Part shown: positions 17,150-25,310 of the stretch, piece after piece
How the letters are laid out: every line of letters starts with the position of its first letter
How positions within the stretch are numbered: the first letter of the stretch is position 1
DNA from: Oceanospirillaceae bacterium
GTDB lineage: Bacteria > Pseudomonadota > Gammaproteobacteria > Pseudomonadales > Balneatricaceae
Assembly: GCA_003521845.1 (NCBI GenBank)
Contig: DPHB01000026.1
Coordinates: forward strand, 196,136-240,841
Reading direction: 5' to 3'
Length of the DNA: 44,706 bases
Notes under the pieces: generated by a model
The model's database searches: none
The model's input: the letters and a program-made list of their open reading frames with translations, nothing else
Told to the model about the DNA's origin: nothing
Translations under genes and position numbers: made by a program

Positions 17150-17926
17150 ATGCTGACTTATCCGAATATTGATCCTGTGGCATTACAACTAGGCCCTATC
17201 AGTATTCATTGGTATGGCATCATGTACATGGTAGCTTTTGTCTCGGCATGGTGGCTTGCCATGCGCCGTGCCGAAGCCCATGGCTTCAACAAAGACCAAG
17301 TCAGCGATATTATTTTTAACGGCGCCATCGGCGTGGTCTTAGGTGGTCGCTTAGGCTATATCCTGTTTTACAATTTTGATGCATTTTTGCAAAACCCAAG
17401 CATGCTACTACGCGTCTGGGAAGGCGGCATGTCTTTTCACGGTGGTTTGATTGGTGTGGGCTTGGCGCTGTTCTATACGGCACGCCGCCACCAGCGTAGT
17501 TTTGCAGAATTAGTGGACTTTGCCACACCGATCGTACCTATCGGTTTAGGTGCGGGGCGCATAGGCAACTTTATAGGTGGTGAACTTTGGGGCCGCCCTA
17601 CTGACTTGTCTTGGGGCATGGTATTCCCTCACGTAGACCAGCTAGCACGCCACCCTTCTCAGCTTTATCAGTTTGCCCTAGAAGGCATACTGCTATTTGC
17701 TCTAGTTTGGTTCTATTCCGCTAAACCTCGCGCAGCTTTTCGAGTATTTGGGGTGTTCTTGATTGGGTATGGCTTACAGCGTTTTGTGGTGGAATTTGCC
17801 CGCCAGCCAGATTCGCACCTCAACTTTGTGGCCTTTGATTGGATGACCCAAGGGCAACTATTGTCCCTGCCAATGATGGCTATCGGCGCTTTTCTGTTGT
17901 TACGCCCAGTTAAATCAAGCCTGTAA
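17150..17926 (+). CDS. lgt: Prolipoprotein diacylglyceryl transferase
   Basis: Lgt transfers diacylglycerol from phosphatidylglycerol to the lipobox cysteine of prolipoproteins in the inner membrane. The 258-residue protein has about seven helices, the family string MSFHGGLIGVGLAL, and the Lgt signature GAGRIGNFIGGELWGRPTD. The essential H and R residues are in these two segments. It lies between the TauE-like gene and an NRDE gene with 15- and 5-base gaps, so it is part of an operon. In E. coli lgt is next to thyA; here thyA is nearby but divergent. Confidence 0.96.
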   Translation: MLTYPNIDPVALQLGPISIHWYGIMYMVAFVSAWWLAMRRAEAHGFNKDQVSDIIFNGAIGVVLGGRLGYILFYNFDAFLQNPSMLLRVWEGGMSFHGGLIGVGLALFYTARRHQRSFAELVDFATPIVPIGLGAGRIGNFIGGELWGRPTDLSWGMVFPHVDQLARHPSQLYQFALEGILLFALVWFYSAKPRAAFRVFGVFLIGYGLQRFVVEFARQPDSHLNFVAFDWMTQGQLLSLPMMAIGAFLLLRPVKSSL

Positions 17927-17931
17927 ACCCT

Positions 17932-18693
17932 ATGTGTTTGATTGTTGTTGCCCATCAAGTCCACCCAAACTACCCACTACTGCTGGCCGCCAACCGCGAC
18001 GAGTTTCGCCAGCGGCCCACGCAACGCATGCATCACTGGCAGCAACCCAACATACTAGCAGGCAAAGACTTGCAGGCTGGTGGTACCTGGCTAGGTGTTG
18101 GCAATGATGGCCGCTGGGCAGCCCTCACTAACTATCGCGACGGCAGCAGCAAAACCGTCGCGGGACCTTCTCGTGGTCACATTTGCACGCACTTTATTGA
18201 ACAAGACCTGAGCGCACTTCACTTTGCACAACAACTGAGCCAGCAAACCTATGCCGGTTTCAATGTGTTGTTATGGGATGGTGAGGACTTGGTTTATTAC
18301 GCTAGCCAAGGTGAGCAAGCCCTACAGGTTCTAAAGCCAGGTATTTATGGCCTCAGCAATGCTCATTTAGACACCAATTGGCCCAAGGTCAACATCGTTA
18401 AAGCAGGTATGACAGATCTTTTAGCTGAGCCAGAAGTGGCCCACCAACACCTGCAAAATATCATGTTTAACAACCAGCTAGCTGCGCATCATTTGTTGCC
18501 CGATACAGGCATACCTTTAGACTGGGAGCAACGTTTATCTTCTTGTTTTATTGATGCCCCAGACATGGACTATGGCACCCGCACTTGCATCAGTATACTG
18601 CAAGACCAGACAGGCCAATTACACATCAAAGAAAGGGATTTTGATACCACAAATAGCCCTGATCAGGACTTTTCTTTTAACTTAACACCATGA
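17932..18693 (+). CDS. NRDE (TANGO2-like) family protein
   Basis: A 253-residue protein starting MCLIVVAHQVHPNYPLLLAANRDEF, with the NRDE motif that names the family and an N-terminal cysteine at position 2. GGTWLGVGNDGRWAALTNYR is the next conserved stretch. The MCxxx start places the Cys at the position of an N-terminal nucleophile, as in the family, but the function is not established; TANGO2 relatives have been linked to haem or lipid handling. It follows lgt by five bases. Its last 31 bases overlap the 3' end of ptsP on the other strand. Confidence 0.88.
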   Translation: MCLIVVAHQVHPNYPLLLAANRDEFRQRPTQRMHHWQQPNILAGKDLQAGGTWLGVGNDGRWAALTNYRDGSSKTVAGPSRGHICTHFIEQDLSALHFAQQLSQQTYAGFNVLLWDGEDLVYYASQGEQALQVLKPGIYGLSNAHLDTNWPKVNIVKAGMTDLLAEPEVAHQHLQNIMFNNQLAAHHLLPDTGIPLDWEQRLSSCFIDAPDMDYGTRTCISILQDQTGQLHIKERDFDTTNSPDQDFSFNLTP

Positions 18694-20951
18694 CCATGCA
18701 AGCGGTTGAGACCCGCCGTTTCCATCATTTCTTTCACCAAAACCTCAACCTGCGCCGAGTTGGCTTGCAATAAAGCTTGCTGCAACATTGCTTGAGCTTG
18801 TTGTTTAGTGAAATTACGCAAAGCCGACTTCACCTTGGGTAAACCCGCCGCGTTCATAGACAGGGTATCGTAACCCATGGCCATTAATAGCAGCGCCCCA
18901 GCTGGCTCACTAGCTAGCTCGCCGCACAAGCTGACTGGAATATTAGCCGCCTTACCGGCGTCCACTATCTGCTGCAAGGCCATAAGCACCGCAGGATGCA
19001 AAGAGTGATACAAATCAGCCACTTGCGGGTTATCACGGTCCACAGCTAGCAGGTACTGAGTGAGATCATTACTACCTACGGAAATGAAATCTACCTTGGC
19101 CGCCAAGTGATGGGCCTGATAGACCGCCGCGGGTACTTCAATCATCACACCAATGGGTGGTTTGGCAACCTGACAACCTTCTTCAAGCAGTTCTTGATAG
19201 GCCTGCTCTATGAGAATCAAGGCTTCGTCCACCTCACTCACGTGAGTAATCATGGGTAACAATATTTGCAGGTTATCCAAGCCTTGGCTGGCTTTCAACA
19301 TGGCGCGAATCTGCACCAAGAATATTTCTGGGTGATCGAGGGTGACACGAATGCCACGCCAACCCAAAAACGGGTTATCTTCTTGAATTGGAAAATAAGG
19401 CAAGGCCTTATCACCGCCAATATCTAGGGTGCGCATGGTTACCGGGCGTGGAAAAAAGCCCTGCAATTGGGTGCGGTAGCAATCCACCTGTTCTTGTTCA
19501 GAAGGAAAATGCTCCTTAATCATAAAGGGCACTTCGGTACGGTACAAACCAACACCTTCGGCCCCATTGTCTAAAGAACGACCCACATCAATAGGCAAAC
19601 TGGTGTTGACCATCAAGGGCACTATGTGACCATCTCTGGTTTGCGCTGGTAGGTCGCGCAGCACTTCCAACTCTTTGGAAAAGTTGGCTTCTTCAACAAT
19701 AGCTTGCTGGTAATAATGGTACAGATCGGCACTTGGGTTGACATAAATATGCCCCGTGTGACCATCAATGATGATTTCCTTGCCTTCCATACGCGTGTAA
19801 GGGAAATCAACTGCCCCCATGACCGTAGGAATACCCATAGAACGCGCCAAAATAGCCGCGTGGGAATTGTTGGAGCCTTGTATAGACACAATGGCCTTCA
19901 ACTTATCCGCAGGCACCTCGGCTAACATAGTCGCCGTGACTTCCTCTGCTACCAAAACCGTGGTATCAGAAAAATAGCGCTCTTTGGTTTGCGTCTGTTG
20001 CAACTCAGCCAAGACACGCCGACCCAAATCACGAATATCCGTGGCCCGTTCTCGCAGGTAAGGATCGTCCATCATCTCAAAGGCTTGAATATGCTGGCGT
20101 ACCACCTGACGTAACGCACCTTGGGCCCATTGACCCTGGCGAATAACGGCAATAATTTCGCCCGCCAAAGCGTTGTCATCCAGCATGCGCATATATACTT
20201 CGAACAACTCGTGTTCTTGGTCTTTAAGGCTACGAGCTAGCGTTCTACTTACTACCTTGATCTTGCGTCGTACCGCATGCAAAGCGTTTTGAAAAGACTC
20301 GATTTCGGATTCGATATCCTCGCAAACACGATCCGGTACTTTCTTTAAATCGGCAGGTGGAGCAATGACAGCCACGCTAGCAATCGCCACACCGCCAGAG
20401 CCACACACCCCTGCATAGGCAACGTCTGTAGACTGTTCATCGGCGAGTACGTTGGCACGCAAACCACCACCTGTGGCTTCCGCATGGGCAATAAAACCGG
20501 CTAATTGCGCAGACAGCGTAATCAGCATGGCCTCTTCTTCATCGGTGTACTGGCGGCTAGCGCTATGCTGCACAACCAATACACCCAAAACAGAACGATG
20601 GTGCACAATAGGTACACCCAAGAAGGCGTTGAACGGCTCTTCGCCTATACCTTCTACTGGGTGAAACCAGCGATGCTGAGAGGCTTCGTTGCTACGAAAA
20701 GGCTCCGAACGATGGGCAACAAAACCGACTAAACCTTTACCAGAGGGAATACATAAGTTACCAATGGCACTTTCATCAAGACCTTTAGAAGCCATTAATA
20801 CAAAGTTTTTGGTACTAGGAAAATGCAAGTATATAGAACATACGTCTGTGCGCATGGCGCGCTTTACGTTGTCCACCACTAGGTCAAGCGCCGACTGCAG
20901 GTTTTCTGCCGCCGCCACTTGTTGGGTGATTTTTTTAATACTTGATAGCAT
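18663..20951 (-). CDS. ptsP: PEP-protein phosphotransferase of the nitrogen PTS (EI-Ntr)
   Basis: PtsP passes phosphate from phosphoenolpyruvate to NPr (PtsO) and couples nitrogen and carbon state to regulation. The 762-residue protein has an N-terminal GAF domain (about 1-160), the EI N-terminal helical domain (about 190-330), the phosphohistidine swivel with H364 in GSNNSHAAILARSMGIPTVM, and the C-terminal PEP-binding barrel with MRTLDIGGDKALPYF, IGVMIEVPAAVYQA, SVGSNDLTQYLLAVDRDN and SLCGELASEP (active cysteine). It begins eight bases after rppH, the same order as in E. coli. It converges on and overlaps the NRDE gene by 31 bases. Confidence 0.96.
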   Translation of the reverse strand: MLSSIKKITQQVAAAENLQSALDLVVDNVKRAMRTDVCSIYLHFPSTKNFVLMASKGLDESAIGNLCIPSGKGLVGFVAHRSEPFRSNEASQHRWFHPVEGIGEEPFNAFLGVPIVHHRSVLGVLVVQHSASRQYTDEEEAMLITLSAQLAGFIAHAEATGGGLRANVLADEQSTDVAYAGVCGSGGVAIASVAVIAPPADLKKVPDRVCEDIESEIESFQNALHAVRRKIKVVSRTLARSLKDQEHELFEVYMRMLDDNALAGEIIAVIRQGQWAQGALRQVVRQHIQAFEMMDDPYLRERATDIRDLGRRVLAELQQTQTKERYFSDTTVLVAEEVTATMLAEVPADKLKAIVSIQGSNNSHAAILARSMGIPTVMGAVDFPYTRMEGKEIIIDGHTGHIYVNPSADLYHYYQQAIVEEANFSKELEVLRDLPAQTRDGHIVPLMVNTSLPIDVGRSLDNGAEGVGLYRTEVPFMIKEHFPSEQEQVDCYRTQLQGFFPRPVTMRTLDIGGDKALPYFPIQEDNPFLGWRGIRVTLDHPEIFLVQIRAMLKASQGLDNLQILLPMITHVSEVDEALILIEQAYQELLEEGCQVAKPPIGVMIEVPAAVYQAHHLAAKVDFISVGSNDLTQYLLAVDRDNPQVADLYHSLHPAVLMALQQIVDAGKAANIPVSLCGELASEPAGALLLMAMGYDTLSMNAAGLPKVKSALRNFTKQQAQAMLQQALLQANSAQVEVLVKEMMETAGLNRLHGHGVKLKEKS

Positions 20952-20959
20952 ATTTAGTC

Positions 20960-21478
20960 TCAGTCTTGCGTGTACTGCAGGCTAAAATCTTGCCCGTGAA
21001 ATACTAAACGTGAATGACGATGGCATAATTCCTTCATAGCTCGACGGTACACTTCACGTTTAAATGGTACTACTTGGCCAACAGGATACCAATAGCTTAC
21101 CCACTCCCAATTATCAAACTCAGGCTTGTCGCCAGCCATACACTCCACGGCAGAGTCTGGCGCTAGCATCTTTAGCAAAAACCATTTTTGTTTCTGGCCA
21201 ATACAAACAGGTTGTTGCCCATGGCGAATCATGCGCTTGGGTAGACGGTAGCGCAACCAACCACGGGTACAGGCTAAAACTTCCACATGATGCGGGTCTA
21301 AACCAATCTCTTCTTTTAATTCCCTAAACAAGGCTTGCTCTGGCGTCTCGTGGGCATCAATGCCCCCTTGAGGAAACTGCCAAGCATCCCAACCAACTCG
21401 TTTAGCCCACAACACTTGGCCTTCGGAGTTCGCTAAGATAATACCGACATTAGGGCGAAAACCATCCTTATCGATCAC
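20960..21478 (-). CDS. rppH: RNA pyrophosphohydrolase
   Basis: RppH removes pyrophosphate from triphosphorylated 5' ends of mRNA and so triggers RNase E-dependent decay. The 172-residue protein starts MIDKDGFRPNVGIILANSEG and has the Nudix box at residues 38-60 (GGIDAHETPEQALFRELKEE then IGL), with the metal-binding REXXEE. WQFPQGG precedes the box as expected. It is eight bases upstream of ptsP on the same strand and divergent from the HAD phosphatase. Confidence 0.96.
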   Translation of the reverse strand: MIDKDGFRPNVGIILANSEGQVLWAKRVGWDAWQFPQGGIDAHETPEQALFRELKEEIGLDPHHVEVLACTRGWLRYRLPKRMIRHGQQPVCIGQKQKWFLLKMLAPDSAVECMAGDKPEFDNWEWVSYWYPVGQVVPFKREVYRRAMKELCHRHSRLVFHGQDFSLQYTQD

Positions 21479-21617
21479 GGATTTTCACCAAAAAATTTTT
21501 CATACCCCATTGTTCCATAAAAACAGCATCAACAACAACTCTATAGTAGAATAAGATAAGTTTTACAATTCAAATACATAGACCTTTGTATAAGCATCCT
21601 AGCTAAGAGCACCCACC

Positions 21618-22274
21618 ATGACCAGACTCGCCCTGTTTGACCTTGATAACACCCTACTTGCCGGTGACAGCGATCATAGCTGGGGCGAATTTATGGTGGC
21701 CAATGAAATGGTAGATGGGGCTTATTTCAAAGCGCAAAACGATCAGTTTTATGAAGATTACAAAAATGGCTGCCTAGATATGCATGCCTATGGTGCGTTT
21801 ATACTAGCACCGTTGACCAAATACAGCCCACAGGAATTAGTACAATACCACTACCGATTTATGCACGAATGCGTGATTCCGATGGTACTACCCAAAGGCC
21901 AGGCCCTGCTACAAGAACACCGCGATGCCGGTGACGAAATCGTTATCATCACGGCTACCAACGACTTTGTGACCTTCCCCATTGCCAAGTACTTAGGTGT
22001 TAACCACCTCATTGCCACCACGGCAGAAAAGGTCGACGGCCAGTACACCGGCAAGATCTCTGGTACACCTTGCTTAAAAGAAGGCAAAATTGGCAAATTA
22101 ATGGATTGGTTAGATACCACGGACTACAGCCTCATGGGCGCCCGCTTCTATAGCGATTCGTTTAACGACATCCCACTATTAGCCGAAGTAGACGAACCCG
22201 TTGCGGTTGACCCAGACGCTACTCTGCGCGAGCATGCCGTGGCTCATGAGTGGCCAATTATTACCTTACGTTAG
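21618..22274 (+). CDS. HAD-IB family phosphatase (SerB/CicA-like)
   Basis: A 218-residue HAD hydrolase. Motif I is FDLDNTLLAGDSDHSW (nucleophile D and general acid D), motif II is IITAT, motif III is K at LKEGKIGK, and motif IV is YSDSFNDIPLL. The layout fits the HAD-superfamily IB group to which phosphoserine phosphatase and CicA belong. Substrate is unknown. It sits beside rppH-ptsP, as homologues often do in gammaproteobacteria. It ends 16 bases before the convergent rlmI with no clear terminator. Confidence 0.87.
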   Translation: MTRLALFDLDNTLLAGDSDHSWGEFMVANEMVDGAYFKAQNDQFYEDYKNGCLDMHAYGAFILAPLTKYSPQELVQYHYRFMHECVIPMVLPKGQALLQEHRDAGDEIVIITATNDFVTFPIAKYLGVNHLIATTAEKVDGQYTGKISGTPCLKEGKIGKLMDWLDTTDYSLMGARFYSDSFNDIPLLAEVDEPVAVDPDATLREHAVAHEWPIITLR

Positions 22275-22290
22275 CCGTCATTGCACCGAC

Positions 22291-23481
22291 TTAAAAACCC
22301 GGGCTAATACCCACTAGAATAGATTTCAAGTAATCCGTTTCAGCAATGGCTGGGTGGATTGGGTGATCACCACCTTGGCCGCCGTGTTCTAAAATTTGGC
22401 CGTGACGGCCGTTTTTGCGACAGGCGTCGTTGATCATATCCACTAGGCGGCTACGCTGCAGGTGCATAGAACAAGATGCGGATACCAGATAGCCAGTGTC
22501 GGCAACCAAACGCATAGCCAGCTGGTTAGCTCGTTGGTAGGCCAACTCACCGCTTTTGATGTCTTTGCGGCGGCTTATAAAGGCTGGCGGGTCAAGAATA
22601 ACAACATCAAAGCGTTCGCCGTCTTCTTTTAACTGCTTTAAAGCGGCAAAGGCATCACCTTTAATGGTGCTAACACGGTCGGCGATATTATTCAGTTTGG
22701 CTTGTTCGTGTACCAAGTCTAACGCTTGCGCTGAAGCGTCTACACATACCACCTCGCTAGCCCCAGCTGCACCAGCCTGAATACCCCAGCCGCCAACGTA
22801 ACTAAATAAATCCAGTACACGTTTGCCTTTACTTATAGCTTGCACGCGGGCACGGTTAAGTCGGTGATCATAGAACCAGCCGGTCTTTTGGCCATGCCAC
22901 ACGGGTGCCATAAAGTCGACGCCATTTTCTTGTAAAGGCACCAGCTCAGGCACATCACCTTGCACGGTACGCACGTATTCTTCCAAACCTTCAATCTGAC
23001 GCATCTTGCCGTCATTTTTTAACAAGATGTTCAAACCTGGTTGTACTTGGTTGATGGCATCCAACAAAGGCTGCAATAGCATTTCCATGCCAGCCAGAGA
23101 TACCTGTACCACAATGGTGTCACCAAATCGGTCAATCACTAGGCCTGGCAAACCATCACTATCACCATAAATCCAACGATAGGATTGGGCTGCAAATAGA
23201 CGCTCACGGCTAGCCAAGGCTCGCTGCAGGCGCTCCACCAAGTCAGTTTCTGTCAATGGTGCATCGGCACGGCGGTTCACTAGGCGGGCACAAATCAACT
23301 GCTGTGGGTTCACCATTGCCGTACCTAATGGCTTGCCTTTATGGTCTAGAACGTCGACCTGTTGGCCCAGCATAAATTGCTGCAAAGGTGTCTTGGCGAC
23401 ATCCACCTCGTTACTGTATATCCATAGGTGGCCGCCACGTAAACGACGGTCGGCTTTGGGCTTGAGAATTAAGTGGGCCAT
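22291..23481 (-). CDS. rlmI: 23S rRNA (cytosine-C5) methyltransferase RlmI-like
   Basis: A 396-residue class I SAM-dependent methyltransferase. The N-terminal PUA domain (about 1-80) starts MAHLILKPKADRRLRGGHLW. An EEHEE-like domain follows, then the Rossmann domain with VLDLFSYVGGWGIQAGAAGA as the SAM loop, VVCVDASAQALDLV, and the motif IV catalytic string VVILDPPAF with VSASCSMHL later. RlmI makes m5C1962 in 23S rRNA. The family also has RlmK-like and uncharacterised members, so the specificity is inferred. It is downstream of gcvH by 83 bases containing a small palindrome. Confidence 0.9.
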   Translation of the reverse strand: MAHLILKPKADRRLRGGHLWIYSNEVDVAKTPLQQFMLGQQVDVLDHKGKPLGTAMVNPQQLICARLVNRRADAPLTETDLVERLQRALASRERLFAAQSYRWIYGDSDGLPGLVIDRFGDTIVVQVSLAGMEMLLQPLLDAINQVQPGLNILLKNDGKMRQIEGLEEYVRTVQGDVPELVPLQENGVDFMAPVWHGQKTGWFYDHRLNRARVQAISKGKRVLDLFSYVGGWGIQAGAAGASEVVCVDASAQALDLVHEQAKLNNIADRVSTIKGDAFAALKQLKEDGERFDVVILDPPAFISRRKDIKSGELAYQRANQLAMRLVADTGYLVSASCSMHLQRSRLVDMINDACRKNGRHGQILEHGGQGGDHPIHPAIAETDYLKSILVGISPGF

Positions 23482-23522
23482 GATGGAGTCAACTTTTTTG
23501 GTGGATAGATTGTTTGCACATC

Positions 23523-23555
23523 GGTGCCAAGAATAAGGAGCCAGGCACCTATTCT
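23523..23555. repeat. Imperfect GGTGCC/GGCACC palindrome
   Basis: AGAATA (23530-23535) pairs with TATTCT (23550-23555), inside which GCC and GGC pair around one base. Alternatively GGTGCC (23523-23528) pairs with GGCACC (23544-23549). It lies in the short gap between gcvH and rlmI. The GGAGCCAGGCACC string is akin to the GGGACAGGCAC repeats at 34203-34257, so it may belong to the same REP-like class. No U-run follows on either strand. Confidence 0.5.
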
Positions 23556-23564
23556 AGATAGAAA

Positions 23565-23948
23565 TTATTCTTCGCAAGCTTCGGCGTAGACTTCGGCATC
23601 GAGCAAAGCTTCTAGTTCCGAGGCGTCGGATAAGCGCATGCGGCAAATCCAGGCATCGTAGGGTTCGGAGTTGACGTTTTCTGGATCATCTTCAAGTTCA
23701 GTGTTAACTTCAATCACTTCACCCGATACGGGTGCGTACAAATCCGACGCTGCTTTAACGGATTCGATAACACCAAATTCGTCTTCGGCGCCGTATTCAT
23801 TGCCAACGACAGGCAGTTCTACAAACACCACATCGCCCAGGGCTTCTTGAGCAAAATCCGTGACACCGATGGTCACGGTACCGTCTCCTTCATCACGAAT
23901 CCACTCGTGGCTGGCTACGTATTTTAATTCTGTTGGGATATTACTCAT
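23565..23948 (-). CDS. gcvH: Glycine cleavage system H protein
   Basis: GcvH carries the aminomethyl group on lipoate between the P, T and L proteins of glycine cleavage. The 127-residue protein starts MSNIPTELKYVASHEWIRDE. The lipoyl-lysine is in VIESVKAASDLYAPVSGEV, and the C-terminal domain has NVNSEPYDAWICRM. It is complete. Neither gcvT nor gcvP is adjacent, although ubiI, a common neighbour of gcvT-gcvH-gcvP in other gammaproteobacteria, lies upstream. The gap to ubiI is 102 bases and contains a stem that may end the ubiI transcript. Confidence 0.96.
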   Translation of the reverse strand: MSNIPTELKYVASHEWIRDEGDGTVTIGVTDFAQEALGDVVFVELPVVGNEYGAEDEFGVIESVKAASDLYAPVSGEVIEVNTELEDDPENVNSEPYDAWICRMRLSDASELEALLDAEVYAEACEE

Positions 23949-23992
23949 GGCAAGGTCCTAGTGATTATTTTTTCGCTGAGAATTGTAATGCT

Positions 23993-24010
23993 TTTGCCGT
24001 CACCGGCAAA
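23993..24010. other. Stem-loop between ubiI and gcvH
   Basis: TTTGCCG (23993-23999) and CGGCAAA (24004-24010) pair around TCAC. On the minus strand there is no T-run after it, so it is at most a weak terminator or a processing site ahead of gcvH. It sits inside the 102-base gap between ubiI and gcvH. Confidence 0.5.
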
Positions 24011-24050
24011 GGCTTATTCGTCTGTTTTTGGCTAATTGCAAGCCTAGTTT

Positions 24051-25310
24051 CTAATGTCTAGATAGAGGTGGCAAGTGCTTACCCACTCCCAAGGCTTCTT
24101 GGGCCAAATGCTGCTTTAATGGTGCCAAGGCCTGCATGGTATGCATGGCTTTATTGCGTAACATACTTAATAAAGGGTGCTGATTAGCAAATAAACGGGC
24201 AAAGCTCTCCATCAAGGCCATCATACGTAGGTTATCGGTTCGACGGCGTTGCTGATGCCGCTCCAACACGCTCATAGCGCCCAAGCTTTGCTGTGCAGAC
24301 AAGGCCTCGTCGAGGGTTTGCACCAAAGCAGCCACATCTAAGAAGCCTAAATTAACACCCTGGCCTGCTAACGGGTGGATGGTATGGGCGGCATCGCCCA
24401 CTAATACCAAACCTGGCTGAATATATTGTTTGGCGTGGCGCTGACGCAAGGGAATAACATAGCGCTCATCAGTACCTAACACTTTACCCAGGCGACCTTC
24501 AAAGGCGCGCTCTAGGGCAGCACAAAAATCAGCTTCAGGCATTGCCTGCAACGCTTTGGCAGGCAATGCCGGTTGTGACCAAACAATGGAACAATGGCTA
24601 CCTGTATCACTACCTTGAGGTGAGCGCAAAGGCAAAAAGGCCAACACACCGTTTTCTGTAAACCGCTGCCAAGCTGTATTGTCATGGCCTTTGGCCAGCG
24701 CTACACGAGTCACCAAGGCATGGTGAGGGTAATCCCATTCGCGAGTCGGCAAAGCGGATAATTGACGTACCTTAGAATTAGCACCGTCGGCACCGACAAC
24801 CAGATCGGCACTAATAACACGGCCATCCGCCAAGGTAAGCTGTCGCGGTACCTGTGTCATGGGGCTCATATCCTGCAACATCACCTTTGACCATACTTCG
24901 ATACCACGCTCTTGCAATTCTTGATGCAAGGCACAGGTAATGGTCTTATTCTCCAGAATATGGCCAAGGTTAGGCAGGTGCTGCTCACTGGCTTTGAATT
25001 CAATATGGCCGGTGCCACAAGCATCCCACACATACATGTTTTGGTAGTCTTGCAGACGCCCCATGGTTTGAATGCGCGGCCAAGCACCGAGGTGCGTTAG
25101 TAGATTTTGTGAAGCAAGGCTAATAGCGGATACCCGTGGATCAACATCGTCCTCTGCCCAGCCGGCTTGTGCATTAAGCTCCTTGGCTTCCAGCAGCAAA
25201 CACTGGATACCTATATCTTGTAAGCCACAAGCCAGAGCCGCGCCTACCATACCTGCACCGACAATCACGACAGGAAAGTGGCCAGCTTGGGTTACTGCAC
25301 TAGCACTCAT
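24051..25310 (-). CDS. ubiI: UbiI-type FAD-dependent ubiquinone hydroxylase
   Basis: A 419-residue flavoprotein monooxygenase of the UbiH/UbiF/VisC family acting on the ubiquinone ring. FAD-binding features are VVIVGAGMVGAALACGL (dinucleotide fold, near residue 14), DVDPRVSAISLAS, LVVGADGANSKVRQL, and the second FAD motif LVLVGDAAHTIHPLAGQGVN. It overlaps ubiH by four bases. The neighbour ubiH has DLDGRATAL in the place where this protein has VDPRVSAIS, which supports calling this one UbiI (C5 hydroxylase), although UbiF-like specificity is not excluded. Confidence 0.88.
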   Translation of the reverse strand: MSASAVTQAGHFPVVIVGAGMVGAALACGLQDIGIQCLLLEAKELNAQAGWAEDDVDPRVSAISLASQNLLTHLGAWPRIQTMGRLQDYQNMYVWDACGTGHIEFKASEQHLPNLGHILENKTITCALHQELQERGIEVWSKVMLQDMSPMTQVPRQLTLADGRVISADLVVGADGANSKVRQLSALPTREWDYPHHALVTRVALAKGHDNTAWQRFTENGVLAFLPLRSPQGSDTGSHCSIVWSQPALPAKALQAMPEADFCAALERAFEGRLGKVLGTDERYVIPLRQRHAKQYIQPGLVLVGDAAHTIHPLAGQGVNLGFLDVAALVQTLDEALSAQQSLGAMSVLERHQQRRRTDNLRMMALMESFARLFANQHPLLSMLRNKAMHTMQALAPLKQHLAQEALGVGKHLPPLSRH

